DNA from: Stenotrophomonas nitritireducens
GTDB lineage: Bacteria; Pseudomonadota; Gammaproteobacteria; Xanthomonadales; Xanthomonadaceae
Reading direction: 5' to 3'
NCBI RefSeq assembly: GCF_001431425.1
Contig: NZ_LDJG01000002.1
Coordinates: 124,001 to 188,000, forward strand
DNA: 64,000 nucleotides
Position 1 is the first letter of the stretch; every line of letters starts with the position of its first letter. The position numbers and the translations under genes were made by a program. The notes under the pieces are model-generated. The model saw nothing but the letters and a program-made list of their open reading frames with translations. It searched no databases and had not been told where the DNA came from. This document shows positions 7,784 through 15,766 of this stretch, one piece after another.

Positions 7784-10700
7784 TCGACCGCCTGGTTTCC
7801 TGGTGCCTGCGCCAGCCGGTGATGGTGATGCTGGCGCTGGTGCTGTTCATCGGCGCGGCGCTGGTGGCCTTCCGCGAACTGCCGGTGGAAGCGTTCCCGG
7901 ACGTGTCCGACACCCAGGTCACGGTGGTCTCGCTGTATCCCGGCCGCGCCGCCGAGGAGGTCGAGCGCGAAGTCACCATGCCGCTGGAAGTGGCGCTGTC
8001 GGGCATCCCGCATTCGGTCAGGGTGTTCTCGCACACGCAGTTCGGGCTGTCGATGGTGATCCTCACCTTCGACGATGGCGCGGATGACTACTTCGCCCGC
8101 GCGCAGGTGCTCGAGCGGCTGCAGGACGTGGACCTGCCCGAAGGCGTGCATCCGGGCATCGAGCCGATGAGCTCGGCGGTGGGCGAGATCTACCGCTACG
8201 TGCTGCGCGGCGAACACATGAGCCCGACCGAGCTGCGCACGCTGCAGGAATGGGTGATGGCGCGGCAGCTGCGCACCGTACCCGGCGTGGCCGACGTGAT
8301 CGGCTTCGGCGGCTGGCTGCGCGCCTTCCAGGTGCAGCCGGACCTGGACCGCCTGCGCGACCGTGGCGTGAGCCTGGAGGACTTCGCCAAGGCGCTGCAG
8401 GAAGGCAGCTCCAACGCCGGCGGCGGCTATGTGGAGAAAGGCCAGCAGCAATACCTGATCCGCGGCGTCGGCCTGCTCGGGTCGCCCGAGGACATCGGCC
8501 GCATCGTCGTGGCCGAGCGCGATGGCGCGCCGGTCCTGGTGCGCGACCTGGCCACCGTCGCCGATACCGGCCTGCCGCGGCAGGGCCTGGTCGGCCACGA
8601 TGGCAACGACGACGCTGTGTTCGGCATGGTGCTGATGCGCAAGGGCGAGAACCCTTCCCGGGTGCTGGACGCGCTGCACGAACGCATCGCCCAGATCGAG
8701 AAGAACCAACTGCCCGCCGGCGTGAGCATCGAGCCGTTCTACGACCGCTCGTGGCTGGTATCGACCACGCTGCGCACCGTGTTCGGCAACCTGGTCGAAG
8801 GCGCGGTGCTGGTGTTCCTGGTGCTGTGGCTGTTCCTGTACAACCCGCGCGCGGCGCTGATCGTGGCGGCGATGATGCCGCTGGCGCTGCTGTCCACCTT
8901 CCTCGGCCTGCGGTTGTGGGGCGTGCCGGCCAACCTGCTGTCGCTGGGCGCGATGGACTTCGGCATCATCATCGACGGCGCGGTGATCGTCACCGAGCAC
9001 ATCGTGGCCAGGCTGGCGCTGCTGCCGCCCGGCAGCGACCGCCGCAGCAAGCTCGATACGGTGCTGTCGGCCACGCGCGAGGTCGGGCGGCCGACCTTCT
9101 TCTCGATGCTGATCATCATCGCCGCGCACATCCCTATCTTCACCCTGCAGCGCCACGAAGGGCGCATGTTCGCGCCGATGGCCTATTCGGTGACCTCGGC
9201 CCTGATCGGCGCGCTGATCCTGGCGCTGACCGTGGTGCCGCTGCTGTGCTACTGGTGGCTGGGGCGCGGCAAGCCGCCGCGCGCGGACAACCCGTTGATG
9301 CGGCGCCTGAGCGGTTGGTACCGGCCGGTGCTGGAGCGCGCGCTGGCGCAGCCGAAGACGGTGGCGCTGAGTGCGCTGGCGATCCTGGCGGTGACCCTGG
9401 CGCTGGGCACGCGGCTGGGCAGCGAGTTCCTGCCGGAACTGGACGAGGGCTCGATCTGGCTGACCGCCACGCTCGACCCCAGCACCAGCCTGAGCGAGGC
9501 GCAGGCCCAGTCGCGGCGCATCCGCGAACTGGTCGGGCAGATGCCGGAGGTATCCACCGTGGTCGCCAAACTGGGCCGCCCGGAAGACGGTTCCGACGCC
9601 AAGGGCGCCAACCAGATCGAGGCGCTGGTCGCGCTCAGGCCGGAGAAGGAGTGGCGCAGCGGATTGAACAAGGCGCAGCTGGTGGCGCGCATGCAGCGTA
9701 CCCTGGAGCAGCGTATCCCCGGGCCGGAGTTCTCGATCTCGCAGCCGGTGCGCGACAACATCCTGGAGAGCATCTCCCAGATCAAGGGGCAGATCGTCAT
9801 CAAGATCAGCGGCGACGACCTGGACCAGCTCAATGCCCAGGCCCAGCAGGTGCTGGCGCAGGTGCGCGACGTGGAGGGCGTGGAGAGCGCCTTCATCGAC
9901 CGCGACGGCAGCCTGCCGCAGCTGCACATCGACATCGATCGCGAGCGCGCGGCGCGCTACGGGCTGAGCGTAAAGGCCATCGACGAGGTGATCGAAACCG
10001 CACTGGGCGGGCGCGAGGTCGGCGAGCTGTGGCAGGGCGAGCGGCGCTTCCCGGTGACCCTGCGCCTGGCCGACGGCGACCGCGAGCTGCAGCGGCTCAA
10101 GCAGGTGCCGGTGGACATCGGTCAGGGCCGCACCGTCACCCTGGGCGACGTGGCCGACTTCGGCATGGCCAGCGGCGCGATCAACATTTCCCGCGACAAC
10201 GGCCAGCGGGTCAAGGCGATCAGCGTCTTCATCGCCGGCCGCGACATGGGCAGCGTGGTGGCCGACATGCGCCAGCGCGTGGACGCGTCGCTGCGGCTGC
10301 CGCCGGGCTACGGCGTCAGCTGGTCGGGCGAGTTCGAGAACCAGCAGCGCGCGATGCGGCGCCTGGCCTGGGTAGTGCCGCTGTCGGTGCTGATCATCTT
10401 CGTGCTGCTGTTCGATGCGTTCAAGGACGTCACCAGCGCCGGACTGATCCTGGCCAACGTGCCGTTCGCGATGATCGGCGGCATCCTGGCGCTGCTGCTG
10501 ACCGGCATCCCGCTGTCGGTGTCGGCGGCGATCGGCTTCATCGCCCTGTTCGGGCAGGCGGTACTGAACGGGGTGGTGATGCTCAGCCGCTTCGGCCAGC
10601 TGCGCGAGCAGGGCCTGCCGCTGTACGAATCGGTGGTGCAGGGGTCGCTGCAGCGGCTGCGCACGGTGCTGATGACCGCATTGCTGGCGATGTTCGGCCT

Positions 10701-10869
10701 GCTGCCGATGGCGACGTCGCACGCCATCGGCGCCGAAACCCAGAAGCCGCTGGCGGTGGTGGTGATCGGCGGCCTGATCTCGGCGATGTTGTTGACCCTG
10801 GTGGTGCTGCCGGCGCTGTACTACTGGGTGCACCGGCGCCGCGAACGGCGCGAGGCGGCGCCTGCCTGA
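7780..10869 (+). CDS. czcA: Heavy-metal RND efflux pump, inner-membrane subunit (CzcA family)
   Basis: 1029-residue RND transporter, the proton-driven pump of the tripartite system. The N-terminus (MIDRLVSWCLRQPVMVMLAL) is the usual first membrane helix. Two large periplasmic loops alternate with membrane helices 2-6 and 8-12. Helix 4 carries DFGIIIDGAVIVTEH, giving D393, D399 and E406, the proton-relay/metal signature of the heavy-metal (HME) RND branch that multidrug pumps lack. ATGA overlap with czcB indicates coupled translation. The full-length frame and motifs make the family certain. The metal is not: the DFGxxxDGA signature points to divalent cations of the Zn/Cd/Co group more than to Cu/Ag. 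Several long frames overlap it on both strands but are codon-bias shadows. Confidence 0.96.
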   Translation: MIDRLVSWCLRQPVMVMLALVLFIGAALVAFRELPVEAFPDVSDTQVTVVSLYPGRAAEEVEREVTMPLEVALSGIPHSVRVFSHTQFGLSMVILTFDDGADDYFARAQVLERLQDVDLPEGVHPGIEPMSSAVGEIYRYVLRGEHMSPTELRTLQEWVMARQLRTVPGVADVIGFGGWLRAFQVQPDLDRLRDRGVSLEDFAKALQEGSSNAGGGYVEKGQQQYLIRGVGLLGSPEDIGRIVVAERDGAPVLVRDLATVADTGLPRQGLVGHDGNDDAVFGMVLMRKGENPSRVLDALHERIAQIEKNQLPAGVSIEPFYDRSWLVSTTLRTVFGNLVEGAVLVFLVLWLFLYNPRAALIVAAMMPLALLSTFLGLRLWGVPANLLSLGAMDFGIIIDGAVIVTEHIVARLALLPPGSDRRSKLDTVLSATREVGRPTFFSMLIIIAAHIPIFTLQRHEGRMFAPMAYSVTSALIGALILALTVVPLLCYWWLGRGKPPRADNPLMRRLSGWYRPVLERALAQPKTVALSALAILAVTLALGTRLGSEFLPELDEGSIWLTATLDPSTSLSEAQAQSRRIRELVGQMPEVSTVVAKLGRPEDGSDAKGANQIEALVALRPEKEWRSGLNKAQLVARMQRTLEQRIPGPEFSISQPVRDNILESISQIKGQIVIKISGDDLDQLNAQAQQVLAQVRDVEGVESAFIDRDGSLPQLHIDIDRERAARYGLSVKAIDEVIETALGGREVGELWQGERRFPVTLRLADGDRELQRLKQVPVDIGQGRTVTLGDVADFGMASGAINISRDNGQRVKAISVFIAGRDMGSVVADMRQRVDASLRLPPGYGVSWSGEFENQQRAMRRLAWVVPLSVLIIFVLLFDAFKDVTSAGLILANVPFAMIGGILALLLTGIPLSVSAAIGFIALFGQAVLNGVVMLSRFGQLREQGLPLYESVVQGSLQRLRTVLMTALLAMFGLLPMATSHAIGAETQKPLAVVVIGGLISAMLLTLVVLPALYYWVHRRRERREAAPA

Positions 10870-10915
10870 CGGGGATGGGCCGGCTCCCCGCGGAGACGGC
10901 CCGCCCGGTGCGCGA

Positions 10916-11129
10916 TCAGCGCTTGACCGGTTCCACCCGGCGGTTGCGGGCGCGGCCGTCCTCTTCGGCGTTGTCGGCCACCGGCTTGTCGTCGCGGTGG
11001 TGGAGGGCGCCGGCATCCTGCGCCGTTGCCGCGGCCGGCGGGTGCATCGCCGCTGTCGGGCGCCGCGCTGCATCCGGCCAGCAGCAGCGCCGCCATGCCG
11101 TATCCCCATGCCTTCCCGTGCCTGCGCAC
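10916..11129 (-). pseudogene. Small lipoprotein gene with apparent frameshift
   Basis: The ATG at 11129 opens a convincing lipoprotein signal (MRRHGKAWGYGMAALLLAGC, lipobox LAGC) followed by SAAPDSGDAP. After about 30 residues this frame turns into Arg/Pro-rich nonsense that runs into the 3' end of czcA. The adjacent frame carries a more natural charged tail (AAATAQDAG, then HHRDDKPVADNAEEDG and RRVEPVKR) ending at a TGA at 10916. A single-base indel near 11030-11045 would join the two into a lipoprotein of about 70 residues. Either the gene is decayed or the sequence has an error in a C/G-rich run. I do not recognise the family and assign no function. Confidence 0.45.
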
Positions 11130-11223
11130 GCGTGTTTCTCCTTGAACGGGGAAGGGGCGAGCATCACGGGGACATGTTTCGCCACCGTGCTGCGTGCGTT
11201 ACCTGCTCTGGGGAAGCATGTCG

Positions 11224-12126
11224 CTAGCGGGGGAGGGCAATGCCGTCGCCCGCGGCCCAGGCGTCGGCCAGTCCTTCGCGGTAGGTGCGGAAGCGCGGCT
11301 GCCATTGCAGCGCCTCGCGCGTGCCGCGGCTGTCGATGCGCTTGTTGCTCGCGTGGAAGCGGCGCAGCGCCGGATCGAGTGCCGGATCGTCCCAGGCCTG
11401 CGCCGGCGGCATCGTGAAACCGCCCAGCCGCGCGGCGCAGGCCAGCACGTCCTGTGGCGGCGCCGGTTCGTCGTCGGCAGGCAGATACAGGGCATCGCGC
11501 GACGGCCGCCGCATCGCGGCGATCAGCGCCTCGGCGAGGTCTTCGACATGCAGCCGGTTGAAGACCAGGCCGGGCCGCACGATGTGGCGCGCGTTGCCCC
11601 GGGCCAGCCGCACCAGCGCATTGCGGCCGCGCCCGTACAGGCCGGGCAGGCGGAACACGGCCGAGTCGATGCCGCGTCCGTGGGCGAGCGCGCGCCACTG
11701 CGCTTCGGCGAGCAGGCGTTGCGTGGCGGTGGTGCCGGTGGCGTCGGCGCGGGAATGCTCGTCGATCCAGCCACCGTCGCGGTCGCCGTACACGGCGGTC
11801 GAGGACAGGTAGCCGACCCAGCGCAATGCGGAGCTGGCCTGCAGGGCGGGGGCGAGCAGGCGCAGCGCGGGATCGCCGTCGACATCGGGCGGCACGCTGC
11901 CCAGCACCGCGTCGGCGCGTGCGACGGCGGCAAGCAGCGCCGCATCGGGGGCGTGGCCGGCATGCAGGCGGTGACGCACGAGGCCGTCATCGGGCGCGAC
12001 GGCGGGATCGCGCACGCTGCCCTCCACGGCGACGCCGAGGGACTCCAGGCGCAACGCCAGCGTGCGCCCGGCATGGCCGAGGCCGAGGATCAGCACCCGC
12101 CGCGGCAGGGTGCCGGTGGTGGTCAT
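11224..12126 (-). CDS. Atypical SDR / NAD(P)-binding epimerase-like protein
   Basis: 300-residue protein of the extended/atypical short-chain dehydrogenase fold (YeeZ-like). It starts at ATG 12126, overlapping the stop of the ketopantoate reductase gene by 4 bases (ATGA). Near the N-terminus LILGLGHAGRTLALRL gives the GxGxxG dinucleotide site. YLSSTAVYGDRDGGWIDE follows at about residues 105-122, and RLPGLYGRGRNAL at about 160. The YxxxK catalytic pair of classical SDRs is not evident, so it may be a binding or isomerase-like member rather than a dehydrogenase. It is the last gene of a minus-strand operon (ABC exporter, PanE-like, SDR). The substrate is unknown. Confidence 0.82.
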   Translation of the reverse strand: MTTTGTLPRRVLILGLGHAGRTLALRLESLGVAVEGSVRDPAVAPDDGLVRHRLHAGHAPDAALLAAVARADAVLGSVPPDVDGDPALRLLAPALQASSALRWVGYLSSTAVYGDRDGGWIDEHSRADATGTTATQRLLAEAQWRALAHGRGIDSAVFRLPGLYGRGRNALVRLARGNARHIVRPGLVFNRLHVEDLAEALIAAMRRPSRDALYLPADDEPAPPQDVLACAARLGGFTMPPAQAWDDPALDPALRRFHASNKRIDSRGTREALQWQPRFRTYREGLADAWAAGDGIALPR

Positions 12127-13061
12127 GCGGGCTGCTGCGCTTCGTAGGCCTGAAGGTGGCAGTACGCGCTCTGCAGCAGGGGCGCGGATTGCCCGGCGGC
12201 CAGGGCGCGGTCGAGCATGTCGCCGACGATGTGCGCCGCTTCCACGCGCTGCCCCGCCTCCAGGTCGCGCAGCATCGAGGCCTTGATCGGCGAGCCGGCC
12301 CGGGTCAGCGCGGCCAGGGCGATCTCCTGCGCTTTCGCCGGTATCGGCTGGCCGGCGTGCGCGGCCACGGCCAGGCATTCGTCGTACAGCGCGCGCATGA
12401 ACGCGGTGCCGTGGTCGGTGGCGACGATGCCGCCGATATCGGCGCGCATCAGGCAGGTGCCGGCCGCCAGCGCGGTCAGGAAGGTGTACTTGATCCACTG
12501 CTCGCCGACGATGTCGGGCGAGGCGACATGATCGATGCCCGCCGCCGCGCAGGCGGCCGCGAGCGCGGTGACCCGCGCGCTGCCGGTGCCGCCCTCGCGC
12601 TCGCCGAAGGTGAGGCGAGCGGGCTTGTCCAGATGCACGACGGCGCCGTCGCCGGCCTTGGTCGCGCTGATGAAGCACAACCCGCCGAGCACCGCGTCGC
12701 GGCCGAAGCGCGCATCCAGCGCGGCATAGTGGCGCAGGCCGTTGAGGATCGGCAGCACCGTGGTGCCGGCGCCGACCGCCGGCGCGATCGCCTCGATCGA
12801 GCTGTCCAGGTCGTAGGCCTTGCAGCTGAGGACCACCAGGTCGAACGGCCGTTCCTGCGCCAGCGCCGGCAGGGCATCGGCGGTGACGTGCGCGACCGGG
12901 AACGCGGCGTCGCCTAGCGGGCTGCGGATCACCAGCCCGTCGCGCTGCAGCTGCGCGGCGCGCGCCGGACGCACCAGGAAGGTGACGTCGCTGCCGGCCT
13001 GGGCCAGCCGGCCGCCGAAATAACCGCCGGTACCGCCGGCTCCGAGGATCAGGATGCGCAT
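12123..13061 (-). CDS. panE: 2-dehydropantoate 2-reductase (ketopantoate reductase family)
   Basis: 312-residue NADPH-dependent reductase; E. coli PanE has 303. It reduces 2-dehydropantoate to pantoate in pantothenate/CoA synthesis. I chose the ATG at 13061 because MRILILGAGGTGGYFGGRLA begins the Rossmann GxGxxG there; an in-frame ATG at 13085 adds eight residues. Other motifs: LVVLSCKAYDLDSSIEAIAP (catalytic K region), TVLPILNGL, the C-terminal helical domain with EQWIKYTFLTALAAG, and IKASMLRDLEAGQRVEA, which supplies the conserved K and S/D of the active site. The 3' end overlaps the SDR gene by 4 bases. Paralogues of this family act on other 2-keto acids, so the exact substrate is likely rather than certain. 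Confidence 0.85.
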   Translation of the reverse strand: MRILILGAGGTGGYFGGRLAQAGSDVTFLVRPARAAQLQRDGLVIRSPLGDAAFPVAHVTADALPALAQERPFDLVVLSCKAYDLDSSIEAIAPAVGAGTTVLPILNGLRHYAALDARFGRDAVLGGLCFISATKAGDGAVVHLDKPARLTFGEREGGTGSARVTALAAACAAAGIDHVASPDIVGEQWIKYTFLTALAAGTCLMRADIGGIVATDHGTAFMRALYDECLAVAAHAGQPIPAKAQEIALAALTRAGSPIKASMLRDLEAGQRVEAAHIVGDMLDRALAAGQSAPLLQSAYCHLQAYEAQQPA

Positions 13062-13116
13062 GTCGCAGGCTCCGGCATTGCTCAAGGAAAGGATTTGGGC
13101 AGGGCGCGCAACGCGG

Positions 13117-13926
13117 TCAGCTGCGCAGCCCCACGCCGCGCCGCAGCAGCCACAGCGACAGCGCGGTGAGCGCGGCGACGAAGCCCAGCATCAGCGCGTA
13201 GGACACCCACGGCGTCACGTCGCTGGTGCCCAGCAGGCCGTAGCGGAACGCGTTGACCATGTAGAAGATCGGGTTGGCCTTGGTCAGCGCCTGCGCCCAC
13301 GCCGGCAGCAGGGTGACCGAATAGAACACGCCGCCCAGGTAGGTCAGCGGGGTCAGGATGAAGGTCGGCACGATGGCGACGTCGTCGAACTTCTTGGCGT
13401 ACACCGCGTTGATGAAGCCGGCCAGCGAGAAGATCGTCGAGCCCAGCAGCACCGTGGTCAGGGTGACCAGCGGATGCGGGATGTGCACGCGGGTGAAGAA
13501 CATCGCGATCAGCAGCACGATGGCGCCGACCATCAGCCCGCGCAGCACCGCGCCGGCGACGTAGCCGCCGAGGATCACCCAGTTCGGCATCGGGCTGACC
13601 AGCAGCTCCTCGATATGGCGGCCGAACTTGGCGCCGAAGAACGAGGAGCTGATGTTGCCGTAGCTGTTCTGGATGACGCTCATCATCACCAGGCCCGGCA
13701 CGATGAACTGCATGTAGCTGTAGCCGCCCATGTCGCCGATCTTCGAGCCGATCAGGCCGCCGAAGATCAGGAAGTACAGGGTCATGGTGATGGCCGGCGG
13801 CACCAGGGTCTGGCCCCAGATGCGCAGGATGCGGTTGATCTCGCGGCGGACGATGGTGCCCAGCGCCACCCAGTTGCGGGCGCGGTCGGTCATGGGGGCG
13901 TTGGCCACGGGCGCGGGGGTGCTCAT
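13117..13926 (-). CDS. yadH: ABC-2 type transporter permease (YadH-like)
   Basis: 269-residue inner-membrane permease with six predicted helices. ATG 13926 overlaps the ATPase stop by 4 bases. The sequence TLYFLIFGGLIGSKIGDMGG, then FIVPGLVMMSVIQNSYGNIS, then FFGAKFGRHIEELLVSPMP is the signature of the YadH/NodJ-like ABC-2 branch, and LTPLTYLGGVFYSVTLLPAW is its conserved fourth-helix motif. A second ATG 11 codons in (MTDRARNW) would also fit the usual length of 256. It pairs with the ATP-binding protein encoded upstream as an exporter, probably of a lipid or polysaccharide-like substrate. The substrate of E. coli YadGH is itself unsettled, so none is claimed. Confidence 0.9.
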   Translation of the reverse strand: MSTPAPVANAPMTDRARNWVALGTIVRREINRILRIWGQTLVPPAITMTLYFLIFGGLIGSKIGDMGGYSYMQFIVPGLVMMSVIQNSYGNISSSFFGAKFGRHIEELLVSPMPNWVILGGYVAGAVLRGLMVGAIVLLIAMFFTRVHIPHPLVTLTTVLLGSTIFSLAGFINAVYAKKFDDVAIVPTFILTPLTYLGGVFYSVTLLPAWAQALTKANPIFYMVNAFRYGLLGTSDVTPWVSYALMLGFVAALTALSLWLLRRGVGLRS

Positions 13927-14876
13927 GCGGCGGTGTTCTCCAGGTTGCCGGTGAGGCGCACGAACAGCTCCTCCAGGCGGTTGCTCTTGGTGCGCATCGA
14001 GCGCACGCGGATGCCGGCGGCGCCCAGCGTGTCGAACACGCGGTTCAGGTCCATCGCCCGCGGCATGTCCAGGTCCAGGGTGTGCGCGTCGACCGCGGCC
14101 AGCTGCGCGCCCTCGATGTGCGGCAGCTGCGCGGGCAGCTCGCCGTCGATGTCGAGCACGAAGCCCTCCACGTCGAGCTTGGCCAGCAGGCCGCGCATCG
14201 GCCCCTGCTCGACGATGCGGCCATGGTTGATGATGGCCAGGTTGCGGCACAGCTGCTCGGCTTCTTCCAGGTAATGCGTGGTGAGGATGATCGTGGTGCC
14301 GGCGGCGTTGATCTCCTGCAGCGTCTTCCACATGTCGCGGCGGATCTCGATGTCCACGCCGGCGGTGGGCTCGTCCAGGATCAGCAGGCGCGGGCGGGTC
14401 ATCATCGCGCGGGCGATCATCAGCCGCCGCTTCATGCCGCCGGACAGCGTGCGGCTCATCATCTGCGCCTTGTTCCACAGGTGCGCGCGCTTGAGCTCCT
14501 CTTCGGCGCGGACCTCGGCCTCGGCGCGCGGGATGCCGTAGAAGCCGGCGTAGTTGACCAGAATGTCGAAGGGCTTCTCGAACAGGTTGAAGTTGATTTC
14601 CTGCGGCACCAGCCCGATCAGGCGCATGGTCGCGCTGCGCTCGGCCACCAGGTCGGTGCCGAACACCTGCACCTGGCCTTCGCTCAGGTTCACCAGCGAG
14701 GACACGATGCCGATCAGGGTGGACTTGCCGGCGCCGTTGGGGCCGAGCAGGGCGAAGAAATCGCCGGGGGCGACTTCCAGCGAGACGCCCTTGAGCGCCT
14801 GCACGCCGTTGTCGTAGGTCTTGCGGAGGTCATGCACGCGCAGCGCGGGCGCGACGGGAGAGGTTCGGGAGTCCAA
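13923..14876 (-). CDS. yadG: ABC transporter ATP-binding protein (YadG-like)
   Basis: 317-residue ATPase, close to the 308 of E. coli YadG. Walker A GPNGAGKST (about 46-54), Q-loop VPQEINFNLFEKPFD, signature LSGGMKRRLMIARAMM, Walker B LLILDEPTAG and switch His in TTHYLEEAE are all intact. The last 90 residues form the extra domain seen in YadG. The frame begins with a TTG at 14876; no ATG lies upstream and GTG 14837 is the only other option, so the start is uncertain. It is first in a minus-strand operon with the permease, PanE-like and SDR genes. A perfect TATAAT on the minus strand at 14932-14927 lies about 50 bases upstream. Confidence 0.92.
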   Translation of the reverse strand: MDSRTSPVAPALRVHDLRKTYDNGVQALKGVSLEVAPGDFFALLGPNGAGKSTLIGIVSSLVNLSEGQVQVFGTDLVAERSATMRLIGLVPQEINFNLFEKPFDILVNYAGFYGIPRAEAEVRAEEELKRAHLWNKAQMMSRTLSGGMKRRLMIARAMMTRPRLLILDEPTAGVDIEIRRDMWKTLQEINAAGTTIILTTHYLEEAEQLCRNLAIINHGRIVEQGPMRGLLAKLDVEGFVLDIDGELPAQLPHIEGAQLAAVDAHTLDLDMPRAMDLNRVFDTLGAAGIRVRSMRTKSNRLEELFVRLTGNLENTAA

Positions 14877-14925
14877 GCTCGGGGCCTTCGCGCCGGGGAG
14901 ACGGCGCCGGATGAGTGCGAGCCGG

Positions 14926-14932
14926 TATTATA
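14926..14932. promoter_or_regulatory. Overlapping divergent -10 elements (ABC operon / ferredoxin reductase)
   Basis: The seven bases TATTATA read TATTAT on the plus strand (14926-14931) and the consensus TATAAT on the minus strand (14932-14927). One site could therefore serve both divergent genes, whose starts lie at 14876 (minus) and 14973 (plus). Neither side has a good -35. Confidence 0.45.
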
Positions 14933-14972
14933 GGTGCCCCCGCGGCCCCGGCCCGGTTACACACTGTTGCTC

Positions 14973-15722
14973 GTGCCTGCACAATTCCCCCTCAGACTGG
15001 CCGGTCGCCGCATGCTGGCGCCCACCGTCGGCCACTACCAGTTCATCCGCGACGACGGCCAGCCGCTGGATTTCCAGCCAGGGCAGTTCATCCAGGTGCA
15101 TTTCGAGTACGCCGACGGCACCGCCACCAAGCGCAGCTATTCGCTGGCGACCATCCACGACCACGTGCTCGGCCCGGGCGACGCAGTGGAGATCGCGGTC
15201 AGCTTCGTGCCCGGCGGCGCCGCCACCGCGCTGTTCGAGGGGCTGGAGATCGGCCAGCACGTCACCGGCAGCGGCCCGTTCGGGCGCTTCTGCCTGCAGC
15301 CGGGCGACCGCAATGGCCGTTACCTGCTGATCGCCACCGGCACCGGCGTCACCCCGTACCGTTCGATGCTGCCGCTGCTGGCCAGGGCCATGCAGGAGCG
15401 TGGCGTCGAGGTGGTGCTGCTGCAGGGCGCACGTACCCCGGCCGAGCTGCTGTACGCCGACGACTTCCGCGCCTTCGCCGCGGCCAACCCCGGTTTCCGC
15501 TACATGCCCTGCCTGTCGCGCGAACTGCCGGCCGACCCGCACCCGGACGTGCGCAGCGGCTACGTGCAGCAGCAACTGGCCGAGCTGGTCCCGGACCCGG
15601 CGCGCGACATCGCCTACCTGTGCGGCAATCCGGTCATGGTCGACGCCTGCTTCGAGGCGCTGAAGGCCGCCGGCCTGCCGGTGCCGCAGGTGCGCCGCGA
15701 GAAGTACGTCAGCAGCAAGTAG
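14973..15722 (+). CDS. fpr: Ferredoxin/flavodoxin-NADP+ reductase family
   Basis: 249-residue FAD enzyme that passes electrons between NADPH and ferredoxin or flavodoxin, used in oxidative-stress defence and Fe-S supply. The FAD-binding half shows TATKRSYSLATIHD (RxYS motif, about 50-65). The NADP half shows LLIATGTGVTPYRSML, then YLCGNPVMVDACFEALKAAG, and the protein ends REKYVSSK. The start is ambiguous. GTG 14973 gives a protein beginning MPAQFPLRLAGRRML and sits about 35 bases after a -10 candidate. GTG 14934 would add 13 residues, and ATG 15013 would cut into the first strand. Length and ending fit the Fpr family of Xanthomonadaceae. It is divergent from the ABC operon. Confidence 0.88.
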   Translation: MPAQFPLRLAGRRMLAPTVGHYQFIRDDGQPLDFQPGQFIQVHFEYADGTATKRSYSLATIHDHVLGPGDAVEIAVSFVPGGAATALFEGLEIGQHVTGSGPFGRFCLQPGDRNGRYLLIATGTGVTPYRSMLPLLARAMQERGVEVVLLQGARTPAELLYADDFRAFAAANPGFRYMPCLSRELPADPHPDVRSGYVQQQLAELVPDPARDIAYLCGNPVMVDACFEALKAAGLPVPQVRREKYVSSK

Positions 15723-15766
15723 GCGGGGCTGCGCGGCCGCCCCCGCATGCGGCATGATTCCGCCAG

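Noticed and set aside
7615-11417. Very long open frames on both strands over czcA (for example 1164 codons minus, 1055 codons plus)
   Set aside because: They lack domain motifs, are rich in Arg/Ala/Gln or His, and mirror the codon bias of the genuine czcA frame. They are shadows of high-GC coding sequence.
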